The position numbers and the translations under genes are program-made. From positions 1,302,001-1,366,000 of the forward strand of contig JAWQEG010000488.1 of the NCBI GenBank assembly GCA_033782935.1: DNA of 64,000 bases, given 5' to 3'. The DNA is from Petrolisthes cinctipes (taxonomy: Eukaryota; Arthropoda; Malacostraca; Decapoda; Porcellanidae). Below are positions 55,112 to 62,489 of the stretch, piece by piece. Each line of letters opens with the position of its first letter. The stretch's first letter is position 1. Below the pieces are notes generated by a model, which ran no database searches, was not told where the DNA came from, and was given only the letters and a program-made list of their open reading frames with translations.

Positions 55112-55140
55112 TGTGCATGCATCTTCAGTACCCGTTTATA
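55112..55140 (+). other. 29-bp module present in A and B monomers, absent from every C monomer
   Basis: In A and B this stretch lies between GTCGATA and TCTCAAATTC and includes TGTGCATGCATC and TACCCGTTTATA. C monomers join the two flanks directly. Both edges of the module end in ATA, so it could have been lost or gained through 3-bp microhomology. Its presence alone accounts for the whole 177 versus 148 bp difference. It contains the 8-bp palindrome TGCATGCA in A monomers (TGCATGTA in B). Confidence 0.9.
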
Positions 55141-55145
55141 TCTCA
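55131..55145 (-). other. Weak CENP-B-box-like sequence (7 of 9 core positions)
   Basis: On the minus strand this reads TGAGATATAAACGGG. The canonical CENP-B core is TTCG-N4-A-N2-CGGG. Here the final CGGG, the central A and the first T and fourth G match, while positions 2 and 3 do not. Most of the site lies in the 29-bp module, so C monomers lack its CGGG half. The match is partial and may be chance; no binding is claimed. Confidence 0.2.
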
Positions 55146-55215
55146 AATTCAGGCTCAAAACACCCGAAAATTCAATATTTTGGGGTCCCAGAAGCAATCT
55201 GTACATGCCTACTCA

Positions 55216-55391
55216 GTGTTAGAGTATTTTCAAAATACAGGCCCAAAACATGCTGAAAATCGATATTTTAGATGCCCAAAGTCAATATGTGCATGTATCT
55301 TCTGTACCCGTTTATATCTCAAATTCAGGCTCAAAACACCCGAAAATTTAATATTTTGGGGTCCCAGAAGCAATCTGTACATGCCTACACA
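55216..55391 (+). repeat. Reference monomer B1 (176 bp)
   Basis: B1 differs from A1 by TACAGGCCC, CATGCTGAAAATCG, ATTTTAGATGCCCAAAGTC (one base shorter), GTCAATATG, GTGCATGTATC and CTTCTGTACCCG. It ends in CACAGTG or CTCAGTG before the C monomer. The single-base loss shifts the reading frame relative to A, so open frames change frame inside B. Here it is followed by C1. Confidence 0.92.
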
Positions 55392-55539
55392 GTGCTAGAA
55401 TATTTTCAAAATATAGGCTAAAAACATGCTAAAAATCGACATTTTAGGTGCCAAAAAATCGATATCTCAAATTCAGTCCCAAAACACCCGAAAATTCGAT
55501 ATTTAGGGGTCCCAGAAGGTATCTGTACATGCCTACTCC
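55392..55539 (+). repeat. Reference monomer C1 (148 bp, lacks 29-bp module)
   Basis: C1 starts GTGCTAGAATATTTTC and carries AGGCTAAAAACATGC, TCGACATTTTAGG, GCCAAAAAATCG and AATTCAGTCCC. It ends with TTTAGAGGT or TTTAGGGGT and then GGTATCTG. Aligned to A it is collinear except that GTCGATA joins directly to TCTCAAATTC, skipping exactly 29 bp. The CTAG at its start supplies the TAG stop that ends most spurious forward frames. Confidence 0.92.
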
Positions 55540-55716
55540 GTGTTAGAGTATTTTCAAAATACAGGCCAAAAACATACTGAAAATCGATCTTTTAGGTGCC
55601 CAAAAGTCGATATGTGCATGCATCTTCTGTACCCGTTTATATCTCAAATTCTGGCCCTAAACACCCGAAAATTCGATATTTTGGGGTCCCAGAAGCGATC
55701 TGTACATGACTACTCC
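55540..55716 (+). repeat. Reference monomer A2 (177 bp)
   Basis: A2 is distinguished from A1 by TACAGGCCAAAAACATACTG, GTGCCCAAAAGTCG, CTTCTGTACCCG, AATTCTGGCCCTAAACACC, TTCGATATTTTGG and AGCGATCTG. It keeps CpG at three sites where B (and, at two of them, A1) has CpA. It normally follows C1. Confidence 0.9.
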
Positions 55717-55892
55717 GTGTTAGAGTATTTTCAAAATACAGGCCCAAAACATGCTGAAAATCGATATTTTTGGTGCCCAAATTCAATATGTGCATGTATC
55801 TTCTGTACCCGTTTATATCTCAAATTCAGGCTCAAAACACCCGAAAATTCAATATTTTGGGGTCCCAGAAGCAATCTGTACATGCCTACTCA
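55717..55892 (+). repeat. Reference monomer B2 (176 bp)
   Basis: B2 resembles B1 but most copies have AAATTCAGGCCC near the start and GATATTTTTGGTGCCC instead of ATTTTAGATGCCC. This copy has the A1-like TACAGGCCC start and a private AAATTCAATATG. Most copies elsewhere read AAAGTCAATATG. B2 is the type that most often carries the 10-bp deletion in the right half of the window. Confidence 0.87.
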
Positions 55893-56040
55893 GTGCTAGA
55901 ATATTTTCAAAATATATGCTAAAAACATGCTAAAAATCGATCTTTTAGATGCCAAAAAGTCGATATCTCAAATTCAGTCCCAAAACACCCGAAAATTCGA
56001 TATTTAGGGGTCCCAGAAGCGATCTGTACATGCCTACTCC
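55893..56040 (+). repeat. Reference monomer C2 (148 bp)
   Basis: C2 matches C1 in length and in lacking the 29-bp module. It differs by TCGATCTTTTAG, GCCAAAAAGTCG, TTTAGGGGTCCC and AGCGATCTG. In the left third of the window C2 often follows B1 directly, giving hybrid A1-B1-C2 trimers instead of the alternating hexamer. Confidence 0.88.
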
Positions 56041-56769
56041 GTGTTAGAGTATTTTCAAAATACATGCTCAAAACATACTGAAAATCGATCTTTTAGGTGC
56101 ACAAAAGTCGATATGTGCATGCATCTTCAGTACCCGTTTATATCTCAAATTCAGGCTCAAAACACCCGAAAATTCAATATTTTGGGGTCCCAGAAGCAAT
56201 CTGTACATGCCTACTCAGTGTTAGAGTATTTTCAAAATACATGCCCAAAACATGCTGAAAATCGATATTTTAGATGCCCAAAGTCAATATGTGCATGTAT
56301 CTTCTGTACCCGTTTATATCTCAAATTCAGGCTCAAAACACCCGAAAATTCAATATTTTGGGGTCCCAGAAGCAATCTGTACATGCCTACTCAGTGCTAG
56401 AATATTTTCAAAATATAGGCTAAAAACATGCTAAAAATCAACATTTTAGGTGCCAAAAAATCGATATCTCAAATTCAGTCCCAAAACACCCGAAAATTCG
56501 ATATTTAGAGGTCCCAGAAGGTATCTGTACATGCCTACTCCGTGTTAGAGTATTTTCAAAATACAGGCCAAAAACATACTGAAAATCGATCTTTTAGGTG
56601 CCCAAAAGTCGATATGTGCATGCATCTTCTGTACCCGTTTATATCTCAAATTCTGGCCCTAAACACCCGAAAATTCGATATTTTGGGGTCCCAGAAGCAA
56701 TCTGTACATGCCTACTCCGTGTTAGAGTATTTTCAAAATTCAGGCCCAAAACATGCTGAAAATCGATAT

Positions 56770-57697
56770 TTTTGGTGCCCAAAGTCGATATGTGCATGTA
56801 TCTTCTGTACCCGTTTATATCTCAAATTCAGGCTCAAAACACCCGAAAATTCAATATTTTGGGGTCCCAGAAGCAATCTGTACAGTGCTAGAATATTTTC
56901 AAAATATAGGCTAAAACATGCTAAAAATCGATCTTTTAGGTGCCAAAAAGTCGATATCTCAAATTTAGTACCAAAACTACCGAAAATTCGATATTTAGGG
57001 GTCCCAGAAGCGATCTGTACATGCCTACTCCGTGTTAGAGTATTTTCAAAATACATGCTCAAAACATACCCGAAAATCGATCTTTTAGGTGCACAAAAGT
57101 CGATATGTGCATGCATCTTCAGTACCCGTTTATATCTCAAATTCAGGCTCAAAACTCTCGAAAATTCAATATTTTGGGGTCCCAGAAGCAATCTGTACAT
57201 GCCTACTCAGTGTTAGAGTATTTTCAAAATACAGGCCCAAAACATGCTGAAAATCGATATTTTAGATGCCCAAAGTCAATATGTGCATGTATCTTCTGTA
57301 CCCGTTTATATCTCAAATTCAGGCTCAAAACACCCGAAAATTCAATATTTTGGGGTCCCAGAAGCAATCTGTACATGCCTACACAGTGCTAGAATATTTT
57401 CAAAATATAGGCTAAAAACATGCTAAAAATCGACATTTTAGGTGCCAAAAAATCGATATCTCAAATTCAGTCCCAAAACACCCGAAAATTCGATATTTAG
57501 AGGTCCCAGAAGGTATCTGTACATGCCTACTCCGTGTTAGAGTATTTTCAAAATACAGGCCAAAAACATACTGAAAATCGATCTTTTAGGTACCCAAAAG
57601 TCGATATGTGCATGCATCTTCAGTACCCGTTTATATCTCAAATTCAGGCTCAAAACACCCGAAAATTCAATATTTTGGGGTCCCAGAAGCAATCTGT
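56770..57697 (+). repeat. Local duplication, copy 1 (copy 2 at 58079-59005)
   Basis: The copies match at offset about 1,308 bp. Shared variants are CAAAGTCGATATGTGCATGT in B2, CATACCCGAAAATCG, AACTCTCGAAAATTC and TTAGGTACCCAAAAG. Copy 1 also has private TTTAGTACCAAAACTACCG and one lost A in GCTAAAACATGC. Confidence 0.8.
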
Positions 57698-58078
57698 ACA
57701 GTGCTAGAATATTTTCAAAATATAGGCTAAAAACATGCTAAAAATCGACATTTTAGGTGCCAAAAAATCGATATCTCAAATTCAGTCCCAAAACACCCGA
57801 AAATTCGATATTTAGAGGTCCCAGAAGGTATCTGTACATGCCTACTCCGTGTTAGAGTATTTTCAAAATACAGGCCAAAAACATACTGAAAATCGATCTT
57901 TTAGGTGCCCAAAAGTCGATATGTGCATGCATCCTCTGTACCCGTTTATATCTCATATTCTGGCCCTAAACACCCGAAAATTCGATATTTTGGGGTCCCA
58001 GAACCGATCTGTACATGCCTACTCTGTGTTAGAGTATTTTCAACATTCAGGCCCAAAACATGCTGAAAATCGATATTT

Positions 58079-59005
58079 TTGGTTCCCAAAGTCGATATGT
58101 GCATGTATCTTCTGTACCCGTTTATATCTCAAATTCAGGCTCAAAACACCCGAAAATTCAATATTTTGGGGTCCCAGAAGCAATCTGTACAGTGCTAGAA
58201 TATTTTCAAAATATAGGCTAAAAACATGCTAAAAATCGATCTTTTAGGTGCCAAAAAGTCGATATCTCAAATTCAGTCCCAAAACTCCCGAAAATTCGAT
58301 ATTTAGGGGTCCCAGAAGCGATCTGTACATGCCTACTCCGTGTTAGAGTATTTTCAAAATACATGCTCAAAACATACCCGAAAATCGATCTTTTAGGTGC
58401 ACAAAAGTCGATATGTGCATGCATCTTCAGTACCCGTTTATATCTCAAATTCAGGCTCAAAACTCTCGAAAATTCAATATTTTGGGGTCCCAGAAGCAAT
58501 CTGTACATGCCTACTCAGTGTTAGAGTATTTTCAAAATACAGGCCCAAAACATGCTGAAAATCGATATTTTAGATGCCCAAAGTCAATATGTGCATGTAT
58601 CTTCTGTACCCGTTTATATCTCAAATTCAGGCTCAAAACACCCGAAAATTCAATATTTTGGGGTCCCAGAAGCAATCTGTACATGCCTACACAGTGCTAG
58701 AATATTTTCAAAATATAGGCTAAAAACATGCTAAAAATCGACATTTTAGGTGCCAAAAAATCGATATCTCAAATTCAGTCCCAAAACACCCGAAAATTCG
58801 ATATTTAGAGGTCCCAGAAGGTATCTGTACATGCCTACTCCGTGTTAGAGTATTTTCAAAATACAGGCCAAAAACATACTGAAAATCGATCTTTTAGGTA
58901 CCCAAAAGTCGATATGTGCATGCATCTTCAGTACCCGTTTATATCTCAAATTCAGGCTCAAAACACCCGAAAATTCAATATTTTGGGGTCCCAGAAGCAA
59001 TCTGT
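58079..59005 (+). repeat. Local duplication, copy 2 of 56770-57697
   Basis: This repeats the variants of copy 1. Just upstream, 57849-58070 shares GCATCCTCTGTACC, CAGAACCGATCTG and ACTCTGTGTTAG with 35631-35850, an offset of 22,218 bp. The same stretch is therefore related to two other places in the array. Confidence 0.8.
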
Positions 59006-62000
59006 ACATGCCTACTCAGTGTTAGAGTATTTTCAAAATACAGGCCCAAAACATGCTGAAAATCGATATTTTAGATGCCCAAAGTCAATATGTGCATGTA
59101 TCTTCTGTACCCGTTTATATCTCAAATTCAGGCTCAAAACACCCGAAAATTCAATATTTTGGGGTCCCAGAAGCAATCTGTACATGCCTACACAGTGCTA
59201 GAATATTTTCAAAATATAGGCTAAAAACATGCTAAAAATCGACATTTTAGGTGCCAAAAAATCGATATCTCAAATTCAGTCCCAAAACACCCGAAAATTC
59301 GATATTTAGGGGTCCCAGAAGGTATCTGTACATGCCTACTCCGTGTTAGAGTATTTTCAAAATACAGGCCAAAAACATACTGAAAATCGATCTTTTAGGT
59401 GACCAAAAGTCGATATGAGCATGCATCTTCTGTACCCGTTTATATCTCAAATTCTGGCCCTAAACACCCGAAAATTCGATATTTTGGGGTCCCAGAAGCA
59501 ATCTGTACATGCCTACTCAGTGCTAGAATACTTTCAAAATATAGGCTAAAAACATGCTAAAAATCGATCTTTTAGGTGCCAAAAAGTCGATATCTCAAAT
59601 TCAGTCCCAAAACACCCGAAAATTCGATATTTAGGGGTCCCAGAAGCGATCTGTACATGCCTACTCCGTGTTAGAGTATTTTCAAAATACATGCTCAAAA
59701 CATACTGAAAATCGATCTTTTAGGTGCACAAAAGTCGATATGTGCATGCATCTTCAGTACCCGTTTATATCTCAAATTAAGGCTCAAAACACCCGAAAAT
59801 TCAATATTTTGGGGTCCTAGAAGCAATCTGTACATGCCTACTCAGTGTTAGAGTATTTTCAAAATACAGGCCCAAAACATGCTGAAAATCGATATTTTAG
59901 ATGCCCAAAGTCAATATGTGCATGTATCTTCTGTACCCGTTTATATCTCAAATTCAGGCTCAAAACACCCGAAAATTCAATATTTTGGGGTCCCAGAAGC
60001 AATCTGTACATGCCTACACAGTGCTAGAATATTTTCAAAATATAGGCTAAAAACATGCTGAAAATCGACATTTTAGGTGCCAAAAAATCGATATCTCAAA
60101 TTCAGTCCCAAAACACCCGAAAATTCGATATTTAGAGGTCCCAGAAGGTATCTGTACATGCCTACTCCGTGTTAGAGTATTTTCAAAATTCAGGCCCAAA
60201 ACATGCTGAAAATCGATATTTTTGGTGCCCAAAGTCAATATGTGCATATATCTTCTGTACCCGTTTATATCTCAAATTCAGGCTCAAAACAACTGAAAAT
60301 TCAATATTTTGGGGTCCCAGAAGCAATCTGTATATGCCTACTCAGTGCTAGAATATTTTCAAAATATAGGCTAAAAACATGCTAAAAATCGATCTTTTAG
60401 GTGCCAAAAAGTCGATATCTCAAATTCAGTCCCAAAACACCCGAAAATTCGATATTTAGGGGTCCCAGAAGCGATCTGTACATGCCTACTCCGTGTTAGA
60501 GTATTTTCAAAATACATGCTCAAAACATACTGAAAATCGATCTTTTAGGTGCACAAAAGTCGATATGTGCATGCATCTTCTGTACCCGTTTATATCTCAA
60601 ATTCTGGCCCTAAACACCCGAAAATTTGATATTTTGGGGTCCCAGAAGCGATCTGTACATGCCTACTCCGTGTTAGAGTATTTTCAAAATTCAGGCCCAA
60701 AACATGCTGAAAATCGATATTTTTGGTGCCCAAAGTCAATATGTGCATGTATCTTCTGTACCCGTTTATATCTCAAATTCAGGCTCAAAACAACCGAAAA
60801 TTCAATATTTTGGGGTCCCAGAAGCAATCTGTACAGTGCTAGAATATTTTTTTAAAATATAGGCTAAAAACATGCTAAAAATCGATCTTTTAGGTGCCAA
60901 AAAGTCGATATCTCAAATTCAGTCCCAAAACACCCGAAAATTCGATATTTAGGGGTCCCAGAAGCGATCTGTACATGCTTACTCAGTGTTAGAGTATTTT
61001 CAAAATACATGCTCAAAACATACTGAAAATCGATCTTTTAGGTGCACAAAAGTCGATATGTGCATGCATCTTCAGTACCCGTTTATATCTCAAATTCAGG
61101 CTCAAAACACCCGAAAATTCGATATTTTGGGGTCCCAGAAGCAATCTGTACATGCCTACTCAGTGTTAGAGTATTTTCAAAATTCAGGCCCAAAACATGC
61201 TGAAAATCGATATTTTTGGTGCCCAAAGTCGATATGTGCATGTATCTTCTGTACCCGTTTATATCTCAAATTCAGGCTCAAAACACCCAAAAATTCAATA
61301 TTTTGGGGTACCAGAAGCAATCTGTACATGCCTACTCAGTGCTAGAATATTTTCAAAATATAGGCTAAAAACATGCTAAAAATCGATCTTTTAGGTGCCA
61401 AAAAGTCGATATCTCAAATTCAGTCCCAAAACACCCGAAAATTCGATATTTAGGGGTCCCAGAAGCGATCTGTACATGCCTACTCCGTGTTAGAGTATTT
61501 TCAAAATACATGCTCAAAACATACTGAAAATCGATCTTTTAGGTGCAAAAAAGTCGATATGTGCATGCATCTTCAGTACCCGTTTATATCTCAAATTCAG
61601 GCTCAAAACACCCGAAAATTCAATATTTTGGGGTCCCAGAAGCAATCTGTACATGCCTACTCAGTGCTAGAATATTTTCAAAATATAGGCCAAAAACATG
61701 CTAAAAATCGGCATTTTAGGTGCCAAAAAATCGATATCTCAAATTCAGTCCCAAAACACCCGAAAATTCGATAGTTAGAGGTCCCAGAAGGTATCTGTAC
61801 ATGCCTACTCCGTGTTAGAGTATTTTCAAAATACAGGCCAAAAACATTCTGAAAATCGATCTTTTAGGTGCCAAAAAGTCGATATGTGCATGCATCTTCT
61901 GTACCCGTTTATATCTCAAATTCTGGCCCTAAACACCCGAAAATTCGATATTTTGGGGTCCCAGAAGCGATCTGTACATGCCTACTCCGTGTTAGAGTAT

Positions 62001-62489
62001 TTTCAAAATTCATGCTCAAAACATACTGAAAATCGATCTTTTAGGTGCACAAAAGTCGATATGTGCATGCATCTTCAGTACCCGTTTATATCTCAAATTC
62101 AGGCTCAAAACACCCGAAAATTCAATATTTTGGGGTCCCAGAAGCAATCTGTACATGCCTATTCAGTGTTAGAGTATTTTCAAAATACAGGCCCAAAACA
62201 TGCTGAAAATCGATATTTTAGATGCCCAAAGTCAATATGTGCATGTATCTTCTGTACCCGTTTATATCTCAAATTCAGGCTCAAAACACCCGAAAATTCA
62301 ATATTTTGGGGTCTTAGAAGCAATCTGTACATGCTTACACAGTGCTAGAATATTTTCAAAATATAGGCAAAAAACATGCTAAAAATCGACATTTTAGGTG
62401 CCAAAAAATAGATATCTCAAATTCAGTCCCAAAACAACCGAAAATTCGATATTTAGAGGTCCCAGAAGGTATCTGTACATGCCTACTCC
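59006..62489 (+). repeat. Irregular HOR segment with skipped monomers
   Basis: A2 at 59343 is followed directly by C at 59520. C1 at 60021 is followed directly by B2 at 60169, with A2 skipped. A1 at 60493 has an A2-like second half. A1 at 61487 is followed directly by C at 61664. A2-A1-B1-C1 occupies 61812-62489. A private T expansion, GAATATTTTTTTAAAATAT, lies near 60846. Confidence 0.82.

Larger units (their letters stand above)
55039..55215 (+). repeat. Reference monomer A1 (177 bp)
   Basis: A1 carries TACATGCTCAAAACATACTG near its start, GTGCACAAAAGTCG, the palindrome TGCATGCA, CTTCAGTACCCG, AATTCAGGCTC and an end with TTCAATATT and AGCAATCTG. It is 37% GC by direct count in this copy. 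Its length is a multiple of three (59 codons) and one forward frame has no stop, which explains the long spurious open frames wherever A monomers follow one another. Confidence 0.92.
55039..56040 (+). repeat. Reference hexameric higher-order repeat A1-B1-C1-A2-B2-C2 (1,002 bp)
   Basis: Using the GTG at the TTAGAG/CTAGAA boundary as monomer start, the six monomers begin at 55039, 55216, 55392, 55540, 55717 and 55893, and the next A1 begins at 56041. The two halves are both 501 bp but differ at diagnostic sites. The first has TACATGCTC, GTGCACAAAAG and CGACATTTT. The second has TACAGGCC, GTGCCCAAAAG and a TCGATC-type C monomer. A1 and A2 starts alternate at about 500 bp steps through much of 28-64 kb, for example 50376, 50877, 51378, 51880 and 54538, 55039, 55540, 56041, 56542. 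That makes 1,002 bp, or about 992 with the B deletion, the real HOR period there. Confidence 0.93.

Noticed and set aside
55112..55140. TGCATGCA as a plant RY-type seed regulatory element
   Set aside because: An 8-bp palindrome in satellite DNA is weak evidence and nothing around it suggests a promoter.
55131..55145. A true CENP-B box
   Set aside because: Only 7 of 9 core positions match. It is kept only as a low-confidence feature.
56733..57200. Reverse-strand open frames of 66-155 codons
   Set aside because: They are antisense readings of the same monomers, appear wherever certain monomer types adjoin, and have no independent features of a gene.
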